A DNA stretch of 64,000 bases from Fodinibius salinus (GTDB lineage: Bacteria > Bacteroidota > Rhodothermia > Balneolales > Balneolaceae), in assembly GCF_008124865.1 (NCBI RefSeq), contig NZ_VNHY01000004.1:62001-126000 (forward strand), given 5' to 3'. The first letter of the stretch is position 1. Each line of letters opens with the position of its first letter. A program made the translations under genes and the position numbers. Positions 17,130 through 26,064 of the stretch are shown piece after piece. The notes under the pieces are model-generated. The model searched no databases. It was not told where the DNA came from and was given only the letters and a program-made list of their open reading frames with translations.

Positions 17130-17744
17130 ATGATTGACATCGAAACATTAGATTTTAAAAAGGTCAACGGGCTTATTCCGGCTATCATTCAAGATGCCAA
17201 AACATTCCAGGTACTAATGCTGGGATACATGAATAAAGAAGCTCTTGAAACTACACTAGAAAATGAACGCGTCACCTTTTACAGTCGAAGCAAGGAACGT
17301 CTTTGGACCAAGGGCGAAACTTCAGGCAATTACCTTGACCTGGTCGATATCCAACAAGATTGCGATGATGATACGCTTTTGATCCTGGCAAATCCCCAGG
17401 GACCAATATGTCATACGGGCGAACAGTCATGTTTCTATGAAAAGGATTTTAAACCCAAACAAAAATTAGCCTTTCTCAATGATCTCGAAGAGCTGATTAT
17501 CAGTCGTAAAAATGAGATGCCCGACAATTCGTATACTACCTCCCTTTTTGAAAAAGGAATTGATGAAATTGCCCAAAAGGTAGGAGAAGAAGCCGTAGAA
17601 ACAATTATTGAGGCTAAGAACAATCAAGAAGAAGCGCTTAAGAATGAAACGGCTGATTTGTTATATCACTTGCTGGTATTGTTAGCTGAAAAAAATCTTT
17701 CACTCTCTGATATCACAGACTTATTAAAGAAACGTCACGAATGA
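17130..17744 (+). CDS. hisIE: Bifunctional phosphoribosyl-AMP cyclohydrolase / phosphoribosyl-ATP pyrophosphatase
   Basis: A fusion of the second and third enzymes of histidine synthesis. The HisI half (about 1-110) contains VTFYSRSKERLWTKGETSGN, the zinc and magnesium set in DCDDDTLL and the cysteine-bearing CHTGEQSCF. The HisE half (about 115-204) contains EIAQKVGEEAVETIIEAKN and ETADLLYHLLVLL, the acidic pyrophosphohydrolase signature. At 204 residues it matches other bifunctional HisIE proteins. It is the last his gene here. No terminator is obvious behind it. Confidence 0.97.
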   Translation: MIDIETLDFKKVNGLIPAIIQDAKTFQVLMLGYMNKEALETTLENERVTFYSRSKERLWTKGETSGNYLDLVDIQQDCDDDTLLILANPQGPICHTGEQSCFYEKDFKPKQKLAFLNDLEELIISRKNEMPDNSYTTSLFEKGIDEIAQKVGEEAVETIIEAKNNQEEALKNETADLLYHLLVLLAEKNLSLSDITDLLKKRHE

Positions 17745-17873
17745 ATTCATAATAATACCTTGAGGATATCAAAACTATTGCCTGTTAAATCAGAGATCTT
17801 ATTGCTTTCCTCAGCACTTTCCATTTCGTAAGTTTGACAATCTAATTTCTGCTAACATCTAAACTAGAAAATA

Positions 17874-18290
17874 ATGAAAATTACGATTGACCAGCTGAAA
17901 AACACTCACATGGAAGCCGAAAACGAGGAGGGTGGACTTATTCGCATGGATGGATCCACTGAAATTGGAGGGCTCGAGGGTGGATTTAGTCCCATGCAAT
18001 TACTGTTGGCCGGTGTTGGAGGTTGTAGTGCCATTGATATCATTGGCATCCTCAAAAAACAACGGCAAGATCTACAGGATCTGAAAGTAGAAGTGGAAGG
18101 TGATCGCCAGTCAAAAGAAGAGTATTCTGAATTTAAGACCATCCATATAAACTTTATTTTTACCGGAGATCTTGATGAATCAAAAGTAGAACGAGCTATT
18201 AATCTTTCGCTTGATAAATATTGTTCAGTTTCCAAAACCCTTGAGCAAGCATCCGAAATAACCCACAGCTACGAAATTTTATCCGGCTAA
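17874..18290 (+). CDS. OsmC family protein
   Basis: A 138-residue OsmC/Ohr-superfamily protein, whose members reduce organic and inorganic peroxides with a pair of cysteines. Seen here are GLEGGFSPMQLLLAGVGGCSAIDII, with the first conserved cysteine near residue 45, and KYCSVSKTLEQASEI, with the second near residue 120 in the usual place. It belongs to the YhfA-like branch rather than to Ohr, judged from the C-terminal CSVSKTL. The sulfhydrylase gene starts 4 bp after its stop, so they are co-transcribed. A thiol-protective role fits with metZ and msrB next door. Confidence 0.85.
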   Translation: MKITIDQLKNTHMEAENEEGGLIRMDGSTEIGGLEGGFSPMQLLLAGVGGCSAIDIIGILKKQRQDLQDLKVEVEGDRQSKEEYSEFKTIHINFIFTGDLDESKVERAINLSLDKYCSVSKTLEQASEITHSYEILSG

Positions 18291-18294
18291 CATC

Positions 18295-19461
18295 ATGAAT
18301 AATCAACAGGAAGAGACAAAAGCAATACGAAATCAGACTAATCGTACCGAGCAGCGAGAACATTCGACACCACTTTTTATGACGTCGAGTTTCGTCTTTG
18401 ATTCGGCCGAGCATGCTCGCGCCTTGTTTGCCGACGAGATAAAGGGGAATGTATACAGCCGGTATTCAAACCCCAATGTAGACGAGTTTGTTGCCAAAAT
18501 TTGCGATATGGAAAAGGCACAATCTGGAGTAGCCACGGCATCAGGGATGTCAGCCATCTTTTCGAGCCTTGCTGCTTTATTAGAACAAGGTGATCATGTA
18601 CTAGCTTGCCGATCGCTGTTTGGATCATCGCATCAGATTCTAAGCGGCATTCTTCCCAAATGGGGTATTGACTTTTCGTATGGTAACATTGACAATCCCG
18701 AAAAATGGGAGTCTCGTATTGAGGATAATACCAAGGTACTTTTCCTAGAAACTCCTTCCAATCCCGGGCTTGACCTGATTGATCTTGAATGGGCCGGTAA
18801 ACTTGCTGATGCTCATAACTTAATCCTCATTGTCGATAATTGCTTTGCTACACCTTATCTCCAAAAACCAATGGAGTATGGCGCTGATGTAGTGCTCCAT
18901 TCGGCCACAAAATTTATTGACGGACAGGGACGCGGTATTGGCGGAATTGCTGTAGGGAAAGAAAGATATCTTGAAGAAATCAGTTTTTTCTGCCGGCATT
19001 CGGGTCCTGCACTTTCGCCCTTCAATGCCTGGATGTTTTCAAAAAGTCTTGAGACACTACCTGCACGCATGGATCGGCATTGTAATAATGCCCTGGCACT
19101 TGCCAGCTCGCTGGAAGATCATCCCAATGTGGATTGGGTTAAGTATCCCCATTTAGAAAGTCATCCGCAGTACAATCTTGCAAAAAAGCAGATGAAAAAA
19201 GGCGGCGGTGTAGTATCGTTTAATATTAGTGGTGGATATGAAGCAGCAAAGCAATTTCTGGATAAATTAAATACTTTATCTCTCTCTGCTAATCTGGGAG
19301 ACTCCAGAACTATAGCTACACACCCTGCTTCTACAACACATTCGAGCCTGACAGAAGAAGAGCGTGCCGCAGTTAATATAACCTCTGGCATGATACGTAT
19401 TGCAGTAGGACTGGAGGGTAAAGATGACATCCTTGAGGATGTACACCAAGCATTAAATTAA
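18295..19461 (+). CDS. metZ: O-succinylhomoserine sulfhydrylase
   Basis: A PLP enzyme of the Cys/Met metabolism family that makes homocysteine from O-succinylhomoserine and sulfide, a direct route to methionine. At 388 residues it is full length. Seen are SRYSNPNVDEF, ATASGMSAIFSSL, LETPSNPGLDL, DNCFATPYLQKP, and the PLP lysine in LHSATKFIDGQGRGIGG. The FIDGQGR element is typical of MetZ rather than of cystathionine gamma-synthase. The ending TTHSSLTEEER...GMIRIAVGLE is also standard. Its stop abuts the stop of the convergent msrB gene with no gap. Confidence 0.9.
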   Translation: MNNQQEETKAIRNQTNRTEQREHSTPLFMTSSFVFDSAEHARALFADEIKGNVYSRYSNPNVDEFVAKICDMEKAQSGVATASGMSAIFSSLAALLEQGDHVLACRSLFGSSHQILSGILPKWGIDFSYGNIDNPEKWESRIEDNTKVLFLETPSNPGLDLIDLEWAGKLADAHNLILIVDNCFATPYLQKPMEYGADVVLHSATKFIDGQGRGIGGIAVGKERYLEEISFFCRHSGPALSPFNAWMFSKSLETLPARMDRHCNNALALASSLEDHPNVDWVKYPHLESHPQYNLAKKQMKKGGGVVSFNISGGYEAAKQFLDKLNTLSLSANLGDSRTIATHPASTTHSSLTEEERAAVNITSGMIRIAVGLEGKDDILEDVHQALN

Positions 19462-19920
19462 TTATACACCTTCCTCTGCCAGCTGTAATGCTGCAGAATT
19501 AATACAATATCGCAGTCCGGTAGGTTCTTCACCATCAGGAAATACGTGCCCTAGATGGGCATCACAAACGTTACACCTCACCTCTATGCGCTTCGTCATA
19601 AGTCCGTAATCTTCTTTGTAGCTAATCACATTTTCCTGTACTGGTTGTGTAAAACTGGGCCACCCGGTACCGGACTCAAATTTTTCGGTGGAGTCAAAAA
19701 GCTCGGTCCCGCAGCAAACGCAGGTATATAATCCTGGTTTATGAAACTCACAGTATTCACCGGAACCAGCTCGCTCAGTGCCCTCCTCACGAGTTATCCG
19801 GAATTGCTCGTTGGTAAGCTGTTCTTTCCACTCTTCATCAGATTTTTCAACACGCTGAGGCGGCTTAGGATTACCATCTTCGGCAAAAGAATTTACCTGT
19901 TCCCAGTCAATCATATTCAA
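19462..19920 (-). CDS. msrB: Peptide-methionine (R)-S-oxide reductase
   Basis: A selenium-free MsrB of 152 residues that repairs the R form of methionine sulfoxide. Motifs are complete: CVCCGTELF and RCNVCDAHLGHVFPDG supply the two CxxC zinc pairs, SGTGWPSF is the substrate pocket, and the catalytic cysteine is in LRYCINSAAL. No signal peptide is seen, so it is cytosolic. It is convergent with metZ with zero spacing between the two stop codons. Confidence 0.95.
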   Translation of the reverse strand: MNMIDWEQVNSFAEDGNPKPPQRVEKSDEEWKEQLTNEQFRITREEGTERAGSGEYCEFHKPGLYTCVCCGTELFDSTEKFESGTGWPSFTQPVQENVISYKEDYGLMTKRIEVRCNVCDAHLGHVFPDGEEPTGLRYCINSAALQLAEEGV

Positions 19921-20041
19921 TAGAAATTAATATCCAATTATACTTCCGTTAATAACTTTACAATTATTTAGGTTATTACATTCCTAGTTATAAAACAGAA
20001 TCTTCATAATTAGCAAGTCTCATTATGCATAACACTTTAAT

Positions 20042-20078
20042 TAACAAAGGGTAGCCCGAATTCTCATCCGAACTACCC
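20042..20078 (-). terminator. Probable terminator of gap
   Basis: Arms GGGTAG (20049-20054) and CTACCC (20073-20078) form a hairpin just after the gap stop codon as read on the minus strand, followed by TTTGTTAATTAA. The stem is short and the loop is long, so the strength is modest. Confidence 0.55.
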
Positions 20079-20101
20079 GCTGTTTCAAATAAGCTTGCAA
20101 A

Positions 20102-21106
20102 TTATCCTATTTCGGTAATCAAATCAGCAGTACGAGCAGAATATCCTGCCTCGTTATCATACCAAGCTAATATTTTTACCAAATTGCCATCGGTTTTTGT
20201 AAAACCACTATCATAAATACAGGAGTGAGGATTACTCAGGATATCCGTAGAAACCAGCTCTTCTTCGGAGTATTGCAGGACTCCATGCATGGCTCCATCG
20301 GCAGCACTGCAAAAAGCATCGTGCACTTCATCTACCGAAACATCACGATCAACAACAGCTGTCAGATCGGTTAGTGAACCATCAGCTACCGGAACACGAA
20401 CAGCGCTTCCGTCTAGCTTTCCATCAAGATTGGGCAATACTAACCCTACAGCATCTGCCGCACCTGTTGTGGTAGGGACCAGATTATTAGCTGCTGTTCG
20501 TCCGCGTCGCAGATCCTTATGCGGGCCATCAAGAATATTCTGGCTGCCGGTATAAGCATGCGTCGTAGTCATAAATCCTTTTTGCAGACCAAAAGCATCA
20601 TCCAGCACTTTCACCATGGGCGCCAAACAATTAGTGGTACAGCTAGCATTGGAATAGATCTGAATATCATCCTCAATCTCTTCATTATTTACCCCCAGCA
20701 CAATAGTTTTTACATCCTTATCTCCTTTAGCCGGAGCTGAAATAATTACTTTGTCTGCCCCTGCTTCCAGATGCTTGGCAGCTGCATCCCGGGTTCGAAA
20801 CAATCCAGTGGATTCAATCACGACATCAGCACCGCGCTTATCCCAGTTGAGGTCAGCAGGATCACGTTCCGACGATATCCCAATTTCCATGCCGTCAATA
20901 CTAATACTGTCTTCCGTAGCACTTACGTCACCGTCAAAGGTTCCATGCACAGAATCACGCTTAAATAAATATGCTAACGTTTCTGCATCCGTTAAATCAT
21001 TAATACCTACAATATTAATTTCATCGTTATGATAGGCGAATATTGATCGTGCCACTAATCGACCAATACGTCCAAATCCATTGATACCGACATTAATTTT
21101 AGCCAT
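20102..21106 (-). CDS. gap: Glyceraldehyde-3-phosphate dehydrogenase, type I
   Basis: The glycolytic enzyme that oxidises glyceraldehyde-3-phosphate to 1,3-bisphosphoglycerate. At 334 residues it is standard length. The Rossmann start is INVGINGFGRIGRLVAR, the catalytic cysteine lies in SNASCTTNCLAP near residue 153, and THAYTGSQNILDGPHKDLRRGR and WYDNEAGYSART are further signatures. The aspartate in GINDLTDAETLAYL after the second strand points to NAD+ use. It is the last of a run of minus-strand housekeeping genes, separated from fmt by 127 bp with an inverted repeat. Confidence 0.97.
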   Translation of the reverse strand: MAKINVGINGFGRIGRLVARSIFAYHNDEINIVGINDLTDAETLAYLFKRDSVHGTFDGDVSATEDSISIDGMEIGISSERDPADLNWDKRGADVVIESTGLFRTRDAAAKHLEAGADKVIISAPAKGDKDVKTIVLGVNNEEIEDDIQIYSNASCTTNCLAPMVKVLDDAFGLQKGFMTTTHAYTGSQNILDGPHKDLRRGRTAANNLVPTTTGAADAVGLVLPNLDGKLDGSAVRVPVADGSLTDLTAVVDRDVSVDEVHDAFCSAADGAMHGVLQYSEEELVSTDILSNPHSCIYDSGFTKTDGNLVKILAWYDNEAGYSARTADLITEIG

Positions 21107-21151
21107 AAATGTAATCGTTTATTTGTCTCTGTGTTGAGTTAAACTCTAAAT

Positions 21152-21185
21152 TTTTTGGGCGCTACTAGTTTAGAGCGCTCAAAAA
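21152..21185. repeat. Inverted repeat upstream of gap / downstream of fmt
   Basis: TTTTTGGGCGCT and AGCGCTCAAAAA form 12-nt arms with one mismatch around a 10-nt centre. It stands between the fmt stop and the gap start. It could serve as a terminator for the fmt operon or as a regulatory structure in the gap leader. There is no separate U-tail beyond the stem on the minus strand. Confidence 0.45.
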
Positions 21186-21233
21186 TAATAGTTAATCCAT
21201 CATTTGTAAATTTTTGGGCTGATTTATTTATAT

Positions 21234-22148
21234 CTATTTCAGCTGTCCGGTCCCGTGATATCCATTCATAAAATCGATCCCGCTCATCCGACGTTTCCCC
21301 TCCAGTTGGACTTCACGCAGTACAACAGTACCCGGCTCACATCCTACCAGCAAATCACCATTCCGAACCTCCAGCTGGCCTTTTTTTAGCGAGATATCAG
21401 GACCAACTTCGGAGCGATACATGTTAAACTTTAACCCATCGAGCGTGGACCATGCTGTGGGAAAGGGACTCAAACCCCGAATTTTATTGTGTACCGATTC
21501 AGCCGGCTCATGAAAATCAATCTCACAATCATCGGTAAATAATTTAGGTGCCGGCGTCGCTTCACTGTCATCCTGTGGAATCGTTTCATACTCATCGGCC
21601 GCAATTTCTTGCACGGACTGCAATAACGCCTCACTACCCTGCTCTTTCAGCCGCTTATACACATCACCAGTCGTTTCATTGTCACCAATTTCTGTTTTTT
21701 TCTGTTTAATGATGTTACCAGTATCTACCTCCTCATCCAAAAAGAAAACAGTACAACCTGTTTGTTCTTCACCATTCATTACTGCCCAATGGATAGGAGC
21801 TGCTCCGCGATATTTCGGTAACAGCGATGCGTGCAAATTGATTGAACCTTTTTTAGGGAGAGATAAAATATTGGGTGGCAGAATGCGAAAGGCAACAACC
21901 ACAAATAAATCGGCATCAAGTAGTTCTAACTGTTCATAGAACTCCGGATCATCTAATTCTTCAACCTCAATTACAGGCAAGTCCAGCTCCAGAGCACGCT
22001 TCTTTACTTTTGTGGGATGCGTTTGAGAGCCGCGCCCCCGGCGTTTATCTACGTTACTGACCACCGAAACAATCTCATGCTCTGACTGATGCAGTTTCTC
22101 AAGGCTGGGAATAGCAAAATCCGGAGATCCCATAAAAACAATGCGCAT
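21234..22148 (-). CDS. fmt: Methionyl-tRNA formyltransferase
   Basis: Formylates initiator Met-tRNA with 10-formyl-THF. At 304 residues it is family length. Seen are the start MRIVFMGSPDFAIPSLEKL, NVDKRRGRG, SLLPKYRGAAPIHWAVMNGEEQTGC with the catalytic Asn/His region (NLHASLLP), and the C-terminal OB-type domain. It lies 6 bp after def, as in most bacteria, and forms the end of the HU/ruvX/def/fmt operon. Confidence 0.95.
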   Translation of the reverse strand: MRIVFMGSPDFAIPSLEKLHQSEHEIVSVVSNVDKRRGRGSQTHPTKVKKRALELDLPVIEVEELDDPEFYEQLELLDADLFVVVAFRILPPNILSLPKKGSINLHASLLPKYRGAAPIHWAVMNGEEQTGCTVFFLDEEVDTGNIIKQKKTEIGDNETTGDVYKRLKEQGSEALLQSVQEIAADEYETIPQDDSEATPAPKLFTDDCEIDFHEPAESVHNKIRGLSPFPTAWSTLDGLKFNMYRSEVGPDISLKKGQLEVRNGDLLVGCEPGTVVLREVQLEGKRRMSGIDFMNGYHGTGQLK

Positions 22149-22154
22149 AGACGT

Positions 22155-22724
22155 TTACCCTGCCTGAGCCTTTTTTGAAACTACCGGATAATCAATCTCC
22201 ATACGTCCCTCATCAATCTCTTTTAACTTTGAGGACAGCAATTTACGCTTGAAATACGAAAGATGATCCAAAAATAATATGCCATCAAGATGATCAGCTT
22301 CGTGCTGTATAACACGTGCCCACCAGCCATCAATTTCGAGCTCTCGCTCCTCAAAATGCCGATCGCGATAGGAAACTACAATCTTTTCGGGACGACTGAC
22401 TGTACTGTTTACGCCCGGAATACTCAGGCAACCTTCATCCATATCTACTTCCCGATCACTTTGAAAAGTTATTTCGGGATTAATCATCGCAACCGGTCCG
22501 CGTTTATCTTCTTCATCCTCGTACATCGGGTCGGCATTGGCCACAAAAATACGAAGCAGCTTTCCAATCTGCGGAGCTGCTAATCCAACCCCATCAGAAT
22601 TATACATGGTATCAAACATATCGTCGATAAGCTGCTTCAGCTCCGGACCAAATTCTTTGATGGGCTCCGCTTTTTTGCGGAGCACCTCATCATCATACGT
22701 AACGATCGGTAATACGGACATCAT
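22155..22724 (-). CDS. def: Peptide deformylase
   Basis: Removes the N-formyl group from nascent proteins using Fe2+ or Zn2+. All three metal motifs are intact: GVGLAAPQIG, EGCLSIPG (metal cysteine) and QHEADHLDG (HEADH). I place the start at the tandem Met pair before SVLPIVTYDD (22724 or 22721). A start 6 codons further upstream (22742) is possible but enlarges the overlap with ruvX, which already covers about 30 bp. The C-terminus is a basic helix of usual type, and length fits the family. Confidence 0.94.
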   Translation of the reverse strand: MMSVLPIVTYDDEVLRKKAEPIKEFGPELKQLIDDMFDTMYNSDGVGLAAPQIGKLLRIFVANADPMYEDEEDKRGPVAMINPEITFQSDREVDMDEGCLSIPGVNSTVSRPEKIVVSYRDRHFEERELEIDGWWARVIQHEADHLDGILFLDHLSYFKRKLLSSKLKEIDEGRMEIDYPVVSKKAQAG

Positions 22725-23148
22725 CTGATTTGTTCTGTTCAATATATTTTTGGAGAATTATCGCAGCGGCTGCCTGGTTAACACGGTCTGACTCACGACG
22801 CTTCATTTTGGGTACATCGGCTTCGACCATAGCCCGCACTGCTTCTTTGGTGGTATAACGCTCGTCGATCTTAGCAACTTCCATATCTGGGAATTTAGCT
22901 TCAAGCTCTACGAGAAATTCTTCAACCATTTTAATGGCTCTGCCTTCGTTACCTTCGGGTGTAAGAGGCCAACCAACAACAATCTTTTCAACCTCTTCTT
23001 TGCTAATTAATTCGTGAAGCGCCTCCATAACCTCTTCAGTATGGTAGGTATCAATAGGATTGGCAACTGTTTTTAACAGATCAGTGCGTGCCACCCCAAT
23101 CCACTTAGTACCAATATCAAGACCTATGATTCTTCCGTATTCTGCCAC
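22693..23148 (-). CDS. ruvX: Pre-16S rRNA nuclease / Holliday junction resolvase-like protein
   Basis: A RNase H-fold protein (YqgF family) of 151 residues. Members mature the 5' end of 16S rRNA and were first named putative Holliday junction resolvases. Seen are the start RIIGLDIGTKWIGVA with the first catalytic aspartate, VVGWPLTPEGNEG, and DERYTTKEA with the second acidic site. Its 3' end overlaps the def start by about 30 bp, and it follows the HU-like gene after 2 bp, so translation is probably coupled. Confidence 0.92.
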   Translation of the reverse strand: MAEYGRIIGLDIGTKWIGVARTDLLKTVANPIDTYHTEEVMEALHELISKEEVEKIVVGWPLTPEGNEGRAIKMVEEFLVELEAKFPDMEVAKIDERYTTKEAVRAMVEADVPKMKRRESDRVNQAAAAIILQKYIEQNKSDDVRITDRYV

Positions 23149-23150
23149 TG

Positions 23151-23483
23151 TTAACCTTCTGATTCTTCTTTTTCCTCTTCTTCAAGAGGCTGTTTTAGAA
23201 ATTGTTTAAGTAACTTGCTGGGCTTAAAATGTGTTTTGCGATGCGGAGGCACATATATTTCCTCATTGGTACGAGGATTTCGTGCCCGCGGCTTTGCTTT
23301 GGTTTTCTTCACTTCAAAAACACCAAAATTACGTAATTCGATCCGGCATTCAGGATCAGCATCCATCATTGTTTCGCGCAGTGCGTTGAGTACACTGTCA
23401 ACCCACGGTTCGGTGTGCACTTTCGGCTCATCCATCTTTTCAGCTACGCGACGAACAATATCTCGCTTGGTATAGGTGATCAT
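23151..23483 (-). CDS. HU/IHF-family DNA-binding protein
   Basis: A 110-residue nucleoid protein. The start MITYTKRDIVRRVAEKM is the HU dimer helix, and the DNA-clamping beta arm reads KPRARNPRTNEEIYVPPHRKTHFKPS with the conserved Arg-Asn-Pro. The acidic tail EEEEKEESEG lengthens it beyond the ~90 residues usual for HU. HU or IHF identity cannot be told from sequence alone. It is the first gene of the ruvX/def/fmt transcript. Confidence 0.9.
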   Translation of the reverse strand: MITYTKRDIVRRVAEKMDEPKVHTEPWVDSVLNALRETMMDADPECRIELRNFGVFEVKKTKAKPRARNPRTNEEIYVPPHRKTHFKPSKLLKQFLKQPLEEEEKEESEG

Positions 23484-23639
23484 AACCAGAGATTAATAAT
23501 TTATTCTGCCTGCCGCTTGAAACACAAACTTCCAACAGCGAATAGACAATAACGAAATTAATTTATGAATGCTGGATGATATTACTTTTATCAGGAATAT
23601 GAAAGTTCTTACACCTCCACATATGCCTATTGTTATCAG

Positions 23640-25886
23640 CTATTCGTAACGAAATACACTCTTCACACCATCCACTTTCTGAAGCTTCGTGATAATACGG
23701 TCCAAGTGATCAATATCATCCACAAAGACGGTAAGCATTCCCTCAAACATGCCGCTGTTACTATTTACGTTTATACTCTTCATATTTGTTTCCATCGACT
23801 TTGAGAGCACATCTGTAATATCATTAATCATACCTACACGGTCTTCGCCGATTACTTTGAGACCGCCCAAAAATTTCGAATCAATATTCTTAGCCCACGA
23901 TACGTCAACAATGCGCTCACCGTCCGTTTGAATAAGATGATGGATATTCTTGCAGTTTGAGCGGTGAATCTTCACCTCACCATTACGGCTAATAAATCCC
24001 ATAACGTCATCACCTGGAATGGGATTGCAACAATTGGCATAATTGTACTTAACATTGGTAAGCTCACCTTTTACAATCAGTGCTTTATCATCGCTGACCG
24101 AACGCGCCGCGTCAATATAGGTCTGCTGAACCTGCTCATCAGTTACCGGCTCTGGTGCTTCCTCATTTTTCTGATCGTCATCAACCCGCCCCTTACTGGT
24201 ATACTGTTTCGCAGCTTTGTAAAGGTCATCAACATCATAAGTGCCCTTTCCTATGTCATAAAATAGATCCTGAGTAGTATCATAATCCAACTTTTGAGCA
24301 ACCGGCATCAAATCTTGCTCGGAAATTTCAATATTGCCACGATCGACTCTTTTCTCCCAGGCTTTGCGACCCTCATCAGCTGTTTCGCGCTCTTTCTGCT
24401 TGATAAACTGTCGAATCCGCGACTTTGCCTTATGCGTTACGACATCATCAATCCAGTCAGGATTCAAATTAATATCGTTGCTCATAATAATTTCAACCTG
24501 ATCCCCCACACTCAGCTCTTCGCGCAATGGAGCCATCTTGCCGTTTACTTTTGCTGCTTTGGCTCGCTCCCCAATTTCACTGTGGATCTCAAACGCAAAG
24601 TCGATAGGCGTGGCGCCCTGTGGTAATGTGCGCAGCTCTCCGTCGGGCGTAAATACATAAATTTCATCCTGATACAGATTAAGCTGAAAATCCTTTACAA
24701 ACTCTGTTGCTGCCTCGGGACGCGGATTATCTAAAATATCACGTACCCAGTGCACAAATTTATCGAGGGTCTCTGAACCTCCTCCCTCTTTATACTTCCA
24801 ATGGGCGGCCACTCCTTTTTCGGCGACATCATCCATGGGACGCGTACGAATCTGCACCTCCACTTTACGCCCCTTTTCGGTGATCACTGTGGTGTGCAAC
24901 GACTGATAGCCATTTGCTTTGGGTACTGAGATAAAATCTCGAAATCGCTTAGGGATGGGCGTGTACCAGTCCGTAATAATAGAATACACACGCCAGCAGT
25001 CTTCTTTACTATGCGGATCTTCGAGAATAATCCGAATGGCAAATAGATCATAGATTTCCTCAAACGGCTTCTGCTGACGCTGCATCTTTCTAAAAATAGA
25101 ATAGATGTGCTTGGGTCGTCCTTTTATTTCAAATGTGAAGCCCTGACTGTCCAGTTCTTCGCGAATGGGCTTCATAAATTTTTCAATAAAGGCCTCCCTG
25201 GCTTCCCGCTTTTCGCGTAGCTTACGAGAAATAAATTTATAGGAGTTTGGATCAATAACTCTAAAACAGAGATCTTCGAGCTCACTTTTGATGCTAAAAA
25301 GACCAAACCGGTGTGCCAACGGAGCATATAGCTCCATAGTTTCGGTGGCCTTTTGCATCTGCTTTTCGCGCGGCAAATGCTGAATCGTCCGCATATTATG
25401 GAGCCGATCGGCGAATTTTATCAACACCACGCGGATATCCTCGGCCATGGAGAGCAGCATCTTCATAAAGGTTTCGGCCTGCTTAGTATTTCGGCTTTTA
25501 AAAACGCCCGAAATTTTTGTAACACCATCTATGAGATGAGCAACAATATCACCGAACAGTTCTTCAATATCTTTGATTGTAACGCTGGTATCTTCAACCG
25601 TGTCGTGCAGCAGCGCAGCGATTACCGAAACATCATCAATATTAATTTCGGAAGCCACTATTTTTGCTACGGTAACGGGATGACGGTAAAACGGCTCACC
25701 AGATGCCCGGTCAACATCTTGATGAGAGATATAACAAAGCTTAAATGCCCGTGAAACCATCTCTTCATCCACGGAATCAAGGTTTTCTCGACATACCTCT
25801 AACAACTGATCCAGATCCTGCTGCTGAGCAGCATCCAAATCAAAAGCGCTGAAATCAATATTTTCTATGGTTTTTAAGTCAGCCAT
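23640..25886 (-). CDS. Bifunctional (p)ppGpp synthetase/hydrolase
   Basis: A RelA/SpoT homologue of 748 residues, the stringent-response enzyme. The HD hydrolase domain (about 45-200) is intact: YRHPVTVAKIVA, LLHDTVEDT and KFADRLHNMRT. The synthetase domain (about 240-400) shows EEIYDLFAIRII and PKANGYQSLHTTV. TGS (about 410-470: EIYVFTPDGELRTLPQGATPIDFAFEIHS read in parts), a zinc-finger region with YANCCNPIPGDDVMGFIS, and a C-terminal ACT domain follow. This makes a Rel/SpoT enzyme with both activities likely. It is transcribed alone, 156 bp upstream of the HU-like gene, and no terminator is obvious between them. Confidence 0.95.
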   Translation of the reverse strand: MADLKTIENIDFSAFDLDAAQQQDLDQLLEVCRENLDSVDEEMVSRAFKLCYISHQDVDRASGEPFYRHPVTVAKIVASEINIDDVSVIAALLHDTVEDTSVTIKDIEELFGDIVAHLIDGVTKISGVFKSRNTKQAETFMKMLLSMAEDIRVVLIKFADRLHNMRTIQHLPREKQMQKATETMELYAPLAHRFGLFSIKSELEDLCFRVIDPNSYKFISRKLREKREAREAFIEKFMKPIREELDSQGFTFEIKGRPKHIYSIFRKMQRQQKPFEEIYDLFAIRIILEDPHSKEDCWRVYSIITDWYTPIPKRFRDFISVPKANGYQSLHTTVITEKGRKVEVQIRTRPMDDVAEKGVAAHWKYKEGGGSETLDKFVHWVRDILDNPRPEAATEFVKDFQLNLYQDEIYVFTPDGELRTLPQGATPIDFAFEIHSEIGERAKAAKVNGKMAPLREELSVGDQVEIIMSNDINLNPDWIDDVVTHKAKSRIRQFIKQKERETADEGRKAWEKRVDRGNIEISEQDLMPVAQKLDYDTTQDLFYDIGKGTYDVDDLYKAAKQYTSKGRVDDDQKNEEAPEPVTDEQVQQTYIDAARSVSDDKALIVKGELTNVKYNYANCCNPIPGDDVMGFISRNGEVKIHRSNCKNIHHLIQTDGERIVDVSWAKNIDSKFLGGLKVIGEDRVGMINDITDVLSKSMETNMKSINVNSNSGMFEGMLTVFVDDIDHLDRIITKLQKVDGVKSVFRYE

Positions 25887-26010
25887 ACATTTTAAAACCC
25901 TACCAAAAGATCATCACGGGTTATTATTAACAATCTAATATCAGTCTGCATTCAAAATAAACGAACTTGCTGCTTATTCCAATCAATCATCAGGCACATA
26001 CTGCCCTAGT

Positions 26011-26046
26011 AAAATAAAAAAAGCGGGCGCCGTTAAACGCCCGCTT
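26011..26046 (-). terminator. Intrinsic terminator of the small barrel gene
   Basis: AAGCGGGCG (26021-26029) and CGCCCGCTT (26038-26046) pair perfectly around an 8-nt loop. On the minus strand the stem is followed by TTTTTATTTT. It lies 18 bp after the stop of the gene at 26065-26631. Confidence 0.92.
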
Positions 26047-26064
26047 AACATACTTGTGCTCCAA

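Noticed and set aside
17745-17873. A SAM or other sulfur-related riboswitch before osmC-metZ
   Set aside because: No conserved riboswitch core or terminator-antiterminator pair was seen in this 129-bp leader.
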